Positions 18,131-27,232 of a stretch of 64,000 nt of DNA are shown here, piece after piece. Numbering within the stretch: position 1 is the first letter of the stretch; each line of letters begins with the position of its first letter. This DNA comes from Planctomycetales bacterium ZRK34 (GTDB lineage Bacteria; Planctomycetota; Phycisphaerae; Phycisphaerales; Zrk34): the NCBI GenBank assembly GCA_014873095.1, contig CP050848.1, positions 1,116,001-1,180,000 of the forward strand, read 5' to 3'. A model generated the notes under the pieces. It was given only the letters and a program-made list of their open reading frames with translations, was not told the DNA's origin and did not search any database. Both the position numbers and the translations under genes were made by a program.

Positions 18131-18622
18131 TCACTTTTCCAACACATCACGAGCGGCGTCGGCGACGGCTTCGAGTTGTTCGAGGAAGCGGGCGCGCTGG
18201 GCCTTGGGCACGGCGCTCATCACCTCGGCCTGCAGGTCCACCGCGATGCGGCGGGCCTTGGCGTAGATCGTGTTGCCGTGGGGCAGGAGCAGAACATTTT
18301 TGGCCCGGCGATCGGTCAGGTGGGTCTTGCGCTCGATCAGCCCGGCCGCTTCCATGCGATTCAGCACGCTCGTGACGGTGTTGGGGTCCGAGGCCATCAG
18401 GTCGGCGAGCTGGCGCTGCGTCAGCGGGGTGTCGCTCTTTTCGTGTAGCCACCGCAATACAGTGAACTGGTCGGGCGTCAGATTCAGCGGACCCAGTCGC
18501 CGCCGAAAAGCCTGATTCAACGAATACCAGGTCCGACGCAGCAACGGCGGCAGCCGACGGCGTGAGGGATGATCGATCGGCGGCTCACTGAAACCTGATT
18601 CGCTATGGGGGCGTTTACTCAC
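18131..18622 (-). CDS. MarR family transcriptional regulator
   Basis: This winged-helix regulator of about 163 residues has the MarR layout. Its core is LTPDQFTVLRWLHE, LTQRQLADLMASDPNTVTSVLNRMEAAGLIERK (recognition helix and wing approach), and THLTDRRAKNVLLLPHG, the DxRxxxxxLT-like wing. The N-terminal 40 residues are basic and unlike the family. I chose the GTG at 18622; a TTG at 18640 is also in frame, but it lies in a palindrome that looks like the operator. It is divergent from the PQQ-like lipoprotein gene at 18717, which it may control together with itself. The inducer is unknown. Confidence 0.85.
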   Translation of the reverse strand: MSKRPHSESGFSEPPIDHPSRRRLPPLLRRTWYSLNQAFRRRLGPLNLTPDQFTVLRWLHEKSDTPLTQRQLADLMASDPNTVTSVLNRMEAAGLIERKTHLTDRRAKNVLLLPHGNTIYAKARRIAVDLQAEVMSAVPKAQRARFLEQLEAVADAARDVLEK

Positions 18623-18639
18623 GGGGCTTACTTGCCTCA

Positions 18640-18655
18640 AATAGTACGCACTATT
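18640..18655. promoter_or_regulatory. Candidate MarR operator AATAGT-ACGC-ACTATT
   Basis: A 6-4-6 perfect-arm inverted repeat in AT-rich sequence lies between the divergent MarR gene and the PQQ-like lipoprotein gene. Size, position and composition are usual for MarR dimer sites, so control of both genes is inferred. Confidence 0.5.
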
Positions 18656-18716
18656 ACAATTTGGTCCTACACGACAGACTCTCGCAGCTTCCTATTTATA
18701 AGTCAAAGGCGTGTCC

Positions 18717-21116
18717 ATGAACAATCGAATCGGCATGGCGGTCCTCGGCATGGCCCTAGCTTTAGGGGGATGCACGAATCAACAATCGGGCAAACCCGCC
18801 AAGATGACCCAACATGGCGGGGCGTCCAGCAAGGCCGCGATGGCTGTGAAGGAGGCCCCCAAAGTCATCACCCCGCAGGGCTGGCTCAACTGGCGCGGTC
18901 CGGAGCAGGCGGGGGTCTCCCGCGAAACGCATCTGCCGGACACCTGGCAGCTCGGCGGCGAGAATGATCTGTGGAGCATCGATCTGTCCGGCCGCGGCAC
19001 GCCGGTGATGGTTGGCGACCGGGTCTACGCCTGGGGCTACCGCGGTAAGACCGAAGCTCTGCGCGAATGGCTGACCTGCCTCGAAGCCAATACCGGCAAG
19101 ACGATCTGGGAAGTGCCGTTCGACGATTTCCTCAGCGACGTGATCTACGACCGCTACGCCATCGGCGCCCCCACCGTCGATCCTCACTCCGGCAACCTCT
19201 TCCTGCTGACCGCCCCGCGCGAGCTGGTCAGCCTGACGCCCGAGGGCAAAGTCCGCTGGCGTCACTCGCTGATGGAAGCCTTCGGCGCGGGCACGTACCC
19301 CAACGGACGCGTCGGCGCGCCGGTCGTCGATGGCGACATTGTCATCGTGAACGTGATCTCGACCAACTGGGGCGCCGAGGGCCCGCCACGCAATCGCTTT
19401 TATGCGTTTGACAAAGACACAGGCAAACCGATGTGGTCAGCGACGCCGGGCGTCGGTCCGCCGTTCCTGAAAGACTCGAGCTTCTCGACGCCGGTGATGG
19501 CTAACGACGCACAGGGCCGGCGCGTGTTTTACTGCGGCATCGGCAGCGGCGCGGTCGTCTGCGTCAACGCCAACACGGGTGAATCGATCTGGCGCATGCA
19601 GCTTGCCGTCGGCGGGCTCAACTCCTCGGTCGTCGTCTACGGCGACAAGGTCATCGCCATTCACGGCGTGCAGAATCTCGACTCCACCCACGTCGGCGGC
19701 ATGGTCGCGATCAACCGCAACGCCACCGGCAAGAAAACCGACGGCGGCGCCCCCACGCTCGGCAAAGACGCCATCGTCTGGAAAAACGACCTCGAAGCGT
19801 TCAGCAGTTCGCCGGTGCTCGTGGGCAATCGCGTTTACGTGACGGTCCGCACGGGTGAACTCTGCTGCGTCGATGCCGACACGGGCAAGGTGCTGTGGAA
19901 GAAGAAGCTGGCTTCGGATCAGATTCACGCCTCGCCGCTCTGGGCCGACGGCAAGCTGTACGTGCCGATGAACAACGGTTCGTTTTACATCCTCAAGCCC
20001 AGCGATGAAGGCTGCGAAGTCCTGTCGAAGGTGCAGCTCGACGGCAACTGCCTCGGCGCCCCGTCGGTGTGGAACGGCAAGGTCTATGTCTTCACGACCA
20101 ACAAGCTCTACTGCTTCGGCTACAAGGACAATCACGCCCATCTGCCTCCGCCGATGAAGCACCCCGCCATGCCCAAGCCCGGCAAGGTCGCCGAGCTGCG
20201 CATCGTGCCTTCGGAGGTGATGCTGCAGCCGGGCGAGTCGGTCGACTTCCATGTGACGGCACTGGATCAGAACGGCCTGTCGGCCGGACCGGTGACCGCA
20301 TCGCAGTGGTCCAAGTGGATCCCGCCGACCGCGAAGGTCAAAGCGGAGATGGACGCCGAGTTCAACATCCACAACGAGCTGGTTGCCGACAAGGATGCCG
20401 AGCCTTCGGCCGGGGCGTTCCGCGCGATGGCGACTGAACTGCCCGCCGAGCCGGCGGACCCGAGCAAGCCTGTCGTCGGCACCGGCCGCGGACGCGTGCT
20501 GGCGAAGGTTCCGTTCAGCGAAAATTTCGATGAGTTCAAGCTGACGGTCGATCACCCCGGCGACGGCGTGAAATTCGCCTACCCGCCGCTGGCATGGATC
20601 GGCGCCCGCTTCAAGTGGGACATCCGCGAAATCGACGGCTCCAACGTCATCGCCAAAACGTTGGACAACCTCATCCTCCAGCGGGCCTCGACGTTCATCG
20701 GCCATCCCGATTCGACCAACTACACCATCAGCGCCGATGTGATGACCGCCGGCAACCGCCGCATGTCCAGCGACGTCGGCCTGATCAATCAGCGATACTT
20801 AGTCACCCTCAAGGGCAACCACGGCGAGCTGGAACTGACCTCCAACTACGAGCGCCTGCACAAAACCGTGCCCTTCGCCGTCAAGCCCGGCAAGTGGTAC
20901 ACGCTGAAGGTGCGCGTCGAAGCCGGCGCCGAGCCCGACTCGACGCTGATCCGCATCAAGGCCTGGCTGCGTGATGAAGCTGAGCCCGAAGCCTGGACCC
21001 TCGAATACACCCACGCTCACGGTCATCACCAGGGCTCGCCCGGGTTCTTCGGATTCGCCCCGCAGAATCGCTTCGCCGTTTACATCGACAACATCAATGT
21101 TCAGCCCAACAACTGA
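18717..21116 (+). CDS. PQQ-like beta-propeller lipoprotein with C-terminal beta-sandwich domains
   Basis: This 799-residue protein has a signal peptide ending in the lipobox LGGC (Cys19), so it should be membrane-anchored. A propeller spans about residues 60-470, with blades such as CLEANTGKTIWEV, YAFDKDTGKPMWS, VCVNANTGESIWRM and CCVDADTGKVLWKKK. An Ig-like segment begins near residue 490 (LRIVPSEVMLQPGESVDFHV). The last 200 residues look like a concanavalin-type fold (SADVMTAGNRRMSSDVGLIN, KWYTLKVRVE). The ATG at 18717 follows AAAGG by a normal distance; a GTG at 18711 is less well placed. It faces the MarR gene across a palindrome. Function is unknown; carbohydrate or small-molecule binding at the cell surface is a guess. 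Confidence 0.82.
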   Translation: MNNRIGMAVLGMALALGGCTNQQSGKPAKMTQHGGASSKAAMAVKEAPKVITPQGWLNWRGPEQAGVSRETHLPDTWQLGGENDLWSIDLSGRGTPVMVGDRVYAWGYRGKTEALREWLTCLEANTGKTIWEVPFDDFLSDVIYDRYAIGAPTVDPHSGNLFLLTAPRELVSLTPEGKVRWRHSLMEAFGAGTYPNGRVGAPVVDGDIVIVNVISTNWGAEGPPRNRFYAFDKDTGKPMWSATPGVGPPFLKDSSFSTPVMANDAQGRRVFYCGIGSGAVVCVNANTGESIWRMQLAVGGLNSSVVVYGDKVIAIHGVQNLDSTHVGGMVAINRNATGKKTDGGAPTLGKDAIVWKNDLEAFSSSPVLVGNRVYVTVRTGELCCVDADTGKVLWKKKLASDQIHASPLWADGKLYVPMNNGSFYILKPSDEGCEVLSKVQLDGNCLGAPSVWNGKVYVFTTNKLYCFGYKDNHAHLPPPMKHPAMPKPGKVAELRIVPSEVMLQPGESVDFHVTALDQNGLSAGPVTASQWSKWIPPTAKVKAEMDAEFNIHNELVADKDAEPSAGAFRAMATELPAEPADPSKPVVGTGRGRVLAKVPFSENFDEFKLTVDHPGDGVKFAYPPLAWIGARFKWDIREIDGSNVIAKTLDNLILQRASTFIGHPDSTNYTISADVMTAGNRRMSSDVGLINQRYLVTLKGNHGELELTSNYERLHKTVPFAVKPGKWYTLKVRVEAGAEPDSTLIRIKAWLRDEAEPEAWTLEYTHAHGHHQGSPGFFGFAPQNRFAVYIDNINVQPNN

Positions 21117-21244
21117 GAATGATCAAGCACCAATGACCAATGCCCCAGGTAATGTCGAATGTTTGCCCCCCGCATCGCCAAGCTTCGCGGCGTGATTGCA
21201 TGGGATGTTTAAGCATTCCCCTGGTCATTGGGATTTGGTCATTC
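21117..21244. repeat. Imperfect inverted repeat filling an intergenic gap
   Basis: Arms 21117-21139 and 21222-21244 pair at 19 of 23 positions, and each ends in CCAATGACCA or its complement. The element begins at the base after the stop of the preceding gene. It looks like a dispersed intergenic repeat or a decayed miniature element; no coding frame lies inside. Confidence 0.65.
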
Positions 21245-21261
21245 GATAAGGACGAACCATC

Positions 21262-22803
21262 ATGAAGATGCACTACGTCGCACTCATCGCCCTGCTCTGC
21301 ACCGCCGTACTGACCGCGGGGTCTGACTGGCCCATGTGGGGCCGCGTGCCCAGTCGCAACATGGTCAGCCCCGATGCGAAGAATCTTCCGGCCGATTTCA
21401 AGTCCGGCGACTTCAAGGGCGACACCGAAATCATCGACATGGCGACGACCGAAAACGTCAAGTGGGTCGCCAAGATGGGCAGCATCACCTACGGCAATCC
21501 CACCGTCGCCAACGGCCGTGTCTATGTCGGCACCAACAACGACGGCCGTGACGATTCTCGCTTCGAAGGTGACTTCTCGCTGCTGAAGTGCCTCGATGAA
21601 AAGACCGGCAAGGTGCTCTGGACGTTGACCGTGCCCAAGCTCGGGTCCGGCAAGGTCGGCGACTGGGAATATCTCGGCATCTGCTCCTCGCCCGCCATCG
21701 AAGGCGATCGGGTTTACGTCGCGACCAACCGCTGCGAGATCATGTGCCTCGATGCCCAGGGCCTGACCAACGGCAACCAGGGCGACACCGACGAAGCCCA
21801 GTACATGGCCGGCCCCGGCAAGCCGCCGGTCGATCTCAAGGACACCGATGCCGACATTCTCTGGCGGTTCAACATGGCCGAAGAACTCGGCGTCTTCCCG
21901 CACAACATCACCAGCACCAGCCCGCTGATCGTCGGCGACCTGGTCTACTGCGCCACCTCCAACGGCGTCGACTGGTCCCACACCAACATCCCCAACCCCA
22001 AGGCCCCCGCGTTCTGCGCTGTCAACAAGATGACCGGCGAACTGGCCGGCGAAGAAGCCTCCGGCTGCTCGCAGCGCATCCTCCACAGCAACTGGAACTC
22101 CCTCGCCTACGGCAAGCTGCCCGACGGCCGCGGCCTGCTGCTGTTCGGCGGACCCGAGGGCGTGATGTACGCTTTCGATCCGATCCCCGTCAAGGATGAA
22201 GACGGTTTCGGCGTGTTCAAAGAAGTCTGGCGTTACGACTGCAATCCGCCGAGCTACCGCTACGAAGGCGGCGATCCGTCCAAGCCGATCAAGTACGCCA
22301 CCCCCATGGGCCCCAGCGAGATCATCGCCACGCCGGTCTATCACGATGGCAAGGTCTACGTCCCCATCGGTCAGGACCCCGAGCATGGTGAAGGCCTCGG
22401 CAACTTCTCCTGCATCGACGCCACGGGCAAGGGTGATGTGACCGCCACCCACAAGGTCTGGGAAAGCCGCGAGGTCCACCGTTCGCTGTCGACTTCGTCG
22501 ATCGTCGACGGACTGGTCTTCATCGCGGACTATTCCGGCTTCGTGTACTGCTTCGATGCCAAGACCGGCGAGCAATACTGGAAGTATGACACCCTCAGCC
22601 ACATCTGGGGCTCAACGCTCGTCGCCGACGGCAAGGTCTACATCGGCAATGAAGACGGCGACATCATCATCCTCGAAGCCGGCAAGGAAATGAAAGAACT
22701 CGGGCGCGTCACCTTCATCGACCCGATCTACTCGAGTCCCATCGCCGCCGGCGACACGCTCTACGTCACCACGACCACGCAGCTTTACGCGATCTCGAAA
22801 TGA
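21262..22803 (+). CDS. Secreted PQQ-like beta-propeller protein
   Basis: This 513-residue protein has a signal peptide at residues 1-19 and then SDWPMWGRVPSRNMVS, the start of the propeller. Blades include KCLDEKTGKVLWTLTVPK, MCLDAQG, CAVNKMTGELAGEE, YCFDAKTGEQYWKYDT and VYIGNEDGDIIILEAGKEM. It contains several conserved cysteines (CSSPA, CEIMCLD, SGCSQR) that could make disulfides. The family is widespread in planctomycetes, often called PQQ-binding-like repeat protein. It is followed by DUF3311 and a sodium:solute symporter on the same strand, so uptake of a compound sensed or processed by the propeller is possible but unproven. Confidence 0.83.
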   Translation: MKMHYVALIALLCTAVLTAGSDWPMWGRVPSRNMVSPDAKNLPADFKSGDFKGDTEIIDMATTENVKWVAKMGSITYGNPTVANGRVYVGTNNDGRDDSRFEGDFSLLKCLDEKTGKVLWTLTVPKLGSGKVGDWEYLGICSSPAIEGDRVYVATNRCEIMCLDAQGLTNGNQGDTDEAQYMAGPGKPPVDLKDTDADILWRFNMAEELGVFPHNITSTSPLIVGDLVYCATSNGVDWSHTNIPNPKAPAFCAVNKMTGELAGEEASGCSQRILHSNWNSLAYGKLPDGRGLLLFGGPEGVMYAFDPIPVKDEDGFGVFKEVWRYDCNPPSYRYEGGDPSKPIKYATPMGPSEIIATPVYHDGKVYVPIGQDPEHGEGLGNFSCIDATGKGDVTATHKVWESREVHRSLSTSSIVDGLVFIADYSGFVYCFDAKTGEQYWKYDTLSHIWGSTLVADGKVYIGNEDGDIIILEAGKEMKELGRVTFIDPIYSSPIAAGDTLYVTTTTQLYAISK

Positions 22804-22859
22804 TCGATGCGACACGCTCGCCTTCGGCTCACGGCTGAACAACGCCCTCGGAATTCATT

Positions 22860-23087
22860 ATGCGAAAAATCGTCTGGTTGCTCGTGATCGCACTGTTCGT
22901 GTTGCACCAGGACTTCTGGTTCTGGGACAACCGCACGCTGGTGTTCGGCTTTCTGCCGATCGGCCTGTTCTATCACGCGATGTTTTCCTTCGCCGCCGCG
23001 GGCGTGTGGCTGCTGGCCGTCAAATTTGCATGGCCCGATGAGATCGAACAATGGGCCGACCAGACCGACGCTGAGGACCACGCATGA
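22860..23087 (+). CDS. DUF3311 small membrane protein, symporter partner
   Basis: This 75-residue protein has two hydrophobic helices (residues 4-16 and 30-55) with the DUF3311 pattern of an aromatic loop (HQDFWFWDN) and FGFLPIGLFYHAMF. DUF3311 proteins are typically encoded just upstream of sodium:solute symporters and are thought to be accessory subunits. Here the stop overlaps the symporter start by four bases (ATGA), which supports co-translation. The acidic C-terminal 20 residues are cytoplasmic. Role beyond that is not known. Confidence 0.8.
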   Translation: MRKIVWLLVIALFVLHQDFWFWDNRTLVFGFLPIGLFYHAMFSFAAAGVWLLAVKFAWPDEIEQWADQTDAEDHA

Positions 23088-24682
23088 TCGCAATCACCCT
23101 CGCCGAAGCGTCGATGCTTCCGCTGTACATCATCATCGGTTACCTGGCCCTGCTGATCGGGCTGGGGCTGGTGTCGAGCGCCTTTTTCCGTGGAACCGCC
23201 GCCGACTACTTCGTCGTGTCGCGATCCGTCGGGTCGTTCCTGCTGCTGATGAGCGTGTTCGGCACGACGATGACGGGCTTCGCGCTGGTTGGCTCGACCG
23301 GCAAAGCCTTCACCAGCGGCATCGGTGTCTATGGGCTGATGGCCTCATGGTCGGGGCTGATCCACTCGACGTGTTTCTTCCTGGTCGGCATCAAGCTTTG
23401 GGCCGTCGGCAAGCGATACGGATATGTCACGCAGTGTCAGTATTTCCGTGAGCGGTTCGACTCGCCGGCGCTGGGATACATGCTGTTTCCCGTGTTGGTG
23501 CTGCTGGTGATTCCGTATCTGCTGGTGGGTGTGATCGCGGCGGGTAAGTTCCTGCAGGCCTCGACGGCAGGGATGTTTCTCGAAGCTTTTCCGCTGCCGA
23601 ATTTACCCAATGGCAAACCGAACCCGATGAGCGGCGGGCTGCCGCCGTGGTTCGGCGCGGGCATCATCTGCCTGGTCGTGCTCAGCTACGTATTTTTCGG
23701 CGGACTGCGCGGCGCGGTCTGGGCGAACACCTTTCAAACGCTCGTGTTCATGATCACCGGCGTGATCGCCTTCACGATGATCTCACAGAAGCTCGGGGGC
23801 CTCGCCGCCGCCTCGGAAAAACTGCTGGCGTCAAACCACGCCGAGCGCGCCGCACGTACCGGGCAGATCGGCTACGCGCAGTTCTTCTCGTACTGTTTCA
23901 TCCCGTTGTCGGTCGGCATGTTCCCACACCTGTTCCAGCACTGGCTCACCGCCAAGAGCGCCAAAACATTCCGCCTCACGGTCGTGGCGCATCCGATTTT
24001 CATCGCGATCGTGTGGGTGCCGTGCATTCTGATCGGCATCTGGGCGGCGGGCATGCTCCCGCCGACGGTGAACCCCAACGCCGTGCTCGGCATCATGATC
24101 AGCAAGCTCGTTGAATCGCCGCTGCTGTCTGGCCTCGTCGGGGCGGGCGTGCTGGCGGCGATCATGTCGTCGCTGGATTCGCAGTTCATGTGCATCGGCA
24201 CGATGTTCACCAATGACATCGTCGTTCGCCTGGTCGGCCACGACCGCTATTCCGACCATCAGAAGATCTGGATCAGCCGCGGGTTCGTACTCGGCGTTGT
24301 CGCGGTGACATATGCCATCGCGGTCATGCTCATGGTCCAGGGCGACACGCACGTGTTTGACCTGGGCGTGTGGTGCTTCAGCGGATTCGCCGCGTTGTTC
24401 CCGCTGGTCTTTGCCGCCGTCTACTGGAAACACACAACCAAACTCGGCGCCATCGCCTGTCTGCTGACCACGGCGATCGTCTGGTTCGTCTTTTTCTACC
24501 GTGACATTTTCATGGCGAAGCCGGAAGGCGCCGAAGGCGAGGCGCTGGTGATGGGCATGATGCCGGTGACGTTCATCTTCGCCGCCTCAGCCGCGGCGCT
24601 GGTGATTGTCTCGCTGATCACGCCGCGCCTGCCGGATCGCATCGTCAACAAGTTCTTCGCCCCCGCGCTGCACAACGCATAA
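23084..24682 (+). CDS. Sodium:solute symporter (SSS family)
   Basis: This 532-residue protein has about 13 hydrophobic segments, consistent with the SSS (LeuT-fold) transporters that import solutes with sodium. Characteristic runs are AADYFVVSRSVGSFLLLMSVFGTTMTGFALVGSTGKAF near the N-terminus (TM1-2), GLRGAVWANTFQTLVFM, and LAAIMSSLDSQFMCIGTMFTNDIV, the signature of TM9 with the sodium-site serines. The DUF3311 partner is directly upstream. The substrate cannot be assigned. The AMP-binding enzyme follows after 10 bases, so a carboxylic acid substrate would be consistent, as inference only. Confidence 0.93.
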   Translation: MIAITLAEASMLPLYIIIGYLALLIGLGLVSSAFFRGTAADYFVVSRSVGSFLLLMSVFGTTMTGFALVGSTGKAFTSGIGVYGLMASWSGLIHSTCFFLVGIKLWAVGKRYGYVTQCQYFRERFDSPALGYMLFPVLVLLVIPYLLVGVIAAGKFLQASTAGMFLEAFPLPNLPNGKPNPMSGGLPPWFGAGIICLVVLSYVFFGGLRGAVWANTFQTLVFMITGVIAFTMISQKLGGLAAASEKLLASNHAERAARTGQIGYAQFFSYCFIPLSVGMFPHLFQHWLTAKSAKTFRLTVVAHPIFIAIVWVPCILIGIWAAGMLPPTVNPNAVLGIMISKLVESPLLSGLVGAGVLAAIMSSLDSQFMCIGTMFTNDIVVRLVGHDRYSDHQKIWISRGFVLGVVAVTYAIAVMLMVQGDTHVFDLGVWCFSGFAALFPLVFAAVYWKHTTKLGAIACLLTTAIVWFVFFYRDIFMAKPEGAEGEALVMGMMPVTFIFAASAAALVIVSLITPRLPDRIVNKFFAPALHNA

Positions 24683-24692
24683 CGGAATCCCC

Positions 24693-25781
24693 ATGACCAC
24701 CGCCGTCAACGACACCGCCATTCAGCAGGCCGCCGCCGCGCTCGACGAGCACGTGCGTCAAATCATCGCCTGGCACTTCTCGCCCGAAACCGGTTGCGAC
24801 CACTGGCTCGAATTCGCCGCCGCCGCCGACTTCGACCCGCTGACCGACGTGCAGGGCTTCGACGATCTGCTGCGGCTGTTCGATCATTTCGATGCCGACC
24901 ACGTGTTGCGATTCGAGCCGCAGGAAAAAATGGCGCCCAAAGCTTTCCGCGGCCGGCCGTACAACATCTTCGAAACCGGCGGCACCACCGGCATGCCCAA
25001 GCAGCGCATCGGGTGGGACGACTACAAGACCGATTACGAAGCGTTCAGCGCCACGCTCGACGATGCCGCCTTTCCGCCGGGTGACAACTGGTTGATGATC
25101 GGCCCGACCGGCCCGCGCCGCCTGCGCCTGGCCATCGAACATCTGGCCAACTTTCGGGGGTCGTCGTGCTACTTCATCGACCTGGATCCCCGCTGGGTCA
25201 AAAAGCTGATCGCCGACAAGCAGTTCGCCCAGGCCAAGGCGTACATGCAGCACGTGATCGATCAGGCCCTGCCGATTCTCAAACATCGCAAGGTCAGCGC
25301 GCTGTTCACGACGCCGCGTCTGCTCGAGTCGCTTGCCGAGCGTGTGAGCATCCCGAATGCCGGCATCAAGGGTTGTTTTGTCGGCGGCACGACGATGACG
25401 CCGCAGTACGTGCGTTTCCTCATCGAGGAAGTTCTTGAAGGGCAGACGAAGCTCGTTCCGACCTACGGCAACACGCTCATGGGACTGGCCGCACACAAAC
25501 AGCTGACTCCCGAAGACAACTACTCGATCACGTACTACGCCCCGCAGCCGCGGGCCGTGCTCCGCATCGTTGATCCCGACGCCACGCAGAACACCGTCGA
25601 CTACGACGAATTCGGCCGCGTGGAGTTGACCACGCTCACGAAGGAATTCTTCATGCCGCGCTTCCTGGAGCGTGATGAAGCGATTCGTCGCCGCCCCACC
25701 GTCGAGCGTCCGTGGGACGGTGTCGGCGATGTCCGCCCGTTCGGCGCGTCCACACAGACCATCGTCGAAGGCGTGTACTGA
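24693..25781 (+). CDS. Adenylate-forming enzyme (ANL superfamily), LuxE-sized
   Basis: This 362-residue protein carries the AMP-binding loop ETGGTTGMPKQRIGW near residue 95 (the STGTTGxPK type), a GGTTMTPQYVRF segment near residue 233, and EFGRVELTTLTKEFF with GVGDVRPF near the end, in place of the usual GD motif. It lacks most of the C-terminal lid domain of full CoA ligases and is about the size of LuxE acyl-protein synthetases. It should activate a carboxylic acid as an adenylate. The next two genes encode an acyl-CoA-reductase-like and an alcohol dehydrogenase, with a two-base gap to the first, so it is probably the first step of a carboxylate reduction. The substrate is unknown. Confidence 0.8.
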   Translation: MTTAVNDTAIQQAAAALDEHVRQIIAWHFSPETGCDHWLEFAAAADFDPLTDVQGFDDLLRLFDHFDADHVLRFEPQEKMAPKAFRGRPYNIFETGGTTGMPKQRIGWDDYKTDYEAFSATLDDAAFPPGDNWLMIGPTGPRRLRLAIEHLANFRGSSCYFIDLDPRWVKKLIADKQFAQAKAYMQHVIDQALPILKHRKVSALFTTPRLLESLAERVSIPNAGIKGCFVGGTTMTPQYVRFLIEEVLEGQTKLVPTYGNTLMGLAAHKQLTPEDNYSITYYAPQPRAVLRIVDPDATQNTVDYDEFGRVELTTLTKEFFMPRFLERDEAIRRRPTVERPWDGVGDVRPFGASTQTIVEGVY

Positions 25782-25783
25782 TC

Positions 25784-27226
25784 ATGACTGCTCCGATTCA
25801 CATTCCGACCCTCCGCCTCGGTCAGCGTTATGACTCGCTGGACCGCGTCACGGTCACGCCGCTGGGTTCTGACACGCCGCTGGCTGAAGTCTCCCAGGCG
25901 CTGGCCGGCATGGTGCGCCGCGATGCGAAGCAATTCGACGAGGCCCGCGCCGCGCTCGACCAATTCACCACCAGCGAACTGCTGGCGATGTGTCACCAGG
26001 CCGGCGACCTGTTCATGAACGCCGACCTGCCGCTGGGCGACACGACCCAGTCCCCCGACGATTACATCGACCAACTCTCGCAGACCAGCGGGCTGCCGCA
26101 CACGCTGGTGCGGGCGAACATGGCCAAAATCTACGAGGTTTTCACCGAAATGCCCACCATTCTGCGGGGCCTGACCCGTGGGCTGGACTTGTCGGTCCTC
26201 GACGCCGGCTACGGCGAGCAAGGCGGCGTGCCCGTCAGCTACTACCCGACGACCAGCGCGCTCGGCGTCGTGCTGCCGAGCAACTCACCGGGTGTGAACT
26301 CGCTGTGGATGCCGGCGATCGCGATGAAGATTCCCGTCGTGCTCAAGCCCGGCCGCGAGGAGCCGTGGACACCGTGGCGGATCATTCAGGCATTTGTCGG
26401 TGCGGGGCTTCCCGCCGAGGCGTTCGGGTTTTATCCAACCGATCACGAAGGCGCCGGCGCGGTGATGGATGTCTGCGGGCGGTCGATCATCTTCGGGGGT
26501 GAAGACACCGTGCGTCAGTACGCCGGCGACGAGCGTGTCGAAGTCCACGGCCCGGGCTGGTCCAAACTCATCTTCGGTGAAGACTGCATCGATCAGTGGC
26601 GCGACCACCTCGACGTCATCGTCAAATCGATCGCGGGCAACTCCGGTCGCTCGTGCATCAACGCGTCGACGGTGCTTGTGCCGCGCGACGGTCGCGCCAT
26701 CGCCGAGGGTATCGCCGAACGCCTTGCCGCCATCACCCCGACTCAGCGTGATGACCCCGCCGCGCAGCTCAGCGCTTTCGCCAATCCGAAGATGGCCCAG
26801 TGGATCGACCACCAGATCACGCAGGGCCTGAAGACTCCCGGCGCGGTCGATCTGACCGCTGCGCATCGCGGCAGCGACGAAAGACTCATCGAAGTCGACG
26901 GCATTACTTACCTGCTTCCGACGTTGATTTACTGTGAATCGCCCGATCACCCGCTGGCGGATCGCGAGTTCATGTTTCCTTTTGCGAGCGTCGTCGAGAT
27001 GCCGCAGGCGGAGATGGTCAGCCGCATGGGTCCGTCGCTGGTGGTGACTGCGATCACGCAGGATGTGAAGCTCACGCAGCAGCTTCTTGGCAGTCGTGAT
27101 ATTCAGCGGTTGAACCTCGGGCCGGTGCCGACTTCGGTGGCGAAGTGGGACCAGCCGCACGAGGGCAACTTGTTTGAATTTCTGTATCACCGCCGGGCGA
27201 TCCAGCGGGCCGCCGCGGGCGTATGA
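25784..27226 (+). CDS. Aldehyde dehydrogenase / acyl-CoA reductase-like protein
   Basis: This 480-residue protein has the aldehyde dehydrogenase fold. Visible are LGVVLPSNSPGVNSLWMPAIAMKIPVVLKPG (cofactor-binding region, with the conserved lysine), a FGGEDTVRQYAG turn, and NSGRSCINASTVLVP containing the catalytic cysteine. The length and the neighbours match LuxC-type acyl-CoA reductases, which convert an activated acyl group to an aldehyde. The ATG at 25784 follows the previous stop by two bases and was chosen over upstream in-frame codons inside that gene. It is part of a three-gene module with the adenylating enzyme and the alcohol dehydrogenase. Confidence 0.82.
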   Translation: MTAPIHIPTLRLGQRYDSLDRVTVTPLGSDTPLAEVSQALAGMVRRDAKQFDEARAALDQFTTSELLAMCHQAGDLFMNADLPLGDTTQSPDDYIDQLSQTSGLPHTLVRANMAKIYEVFTEMPTILRGLTRGLDLSVLDAGYGEQGGVPVSYYPTTSALGVVLPSNSPGVNSLWMPAIAMKIPVVLKPGREEPWTPWRIIQAFVGAGLPAEAFGFYPTDHEGAGAVMDVCGRSIIFGGEDTVRQYAGDERVEVHGPGWSKLIFGEDCIDQWRDHLDVIVKSIAGNSGRSCINASTVLVPRDGRAIAEGIAERLAAITPTQRDDPAAQLSAFANPKMAQWIDHQITQGLKTPGAVDLTAAHRGSDERLIEVDGITYLLPTLIYCESPDHPLADREFMFPFASVVEMPQAEMVSRMGPSLVVTAITQDVKLTQQLLGSRDIQRLNLGPVPTSVAKWDQPHEGNLFEFLYHRRAIQRAAAGV

Positions 27227-27232
27227 GTCGTC

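Noticed and set aside
24693..27226. Bioluminescence-type lux operon
   Set aside because: Only LuxE- and LuxC-like proteins are seen; luciferase subunits and luxD are absent and the similarity is by fold and size.
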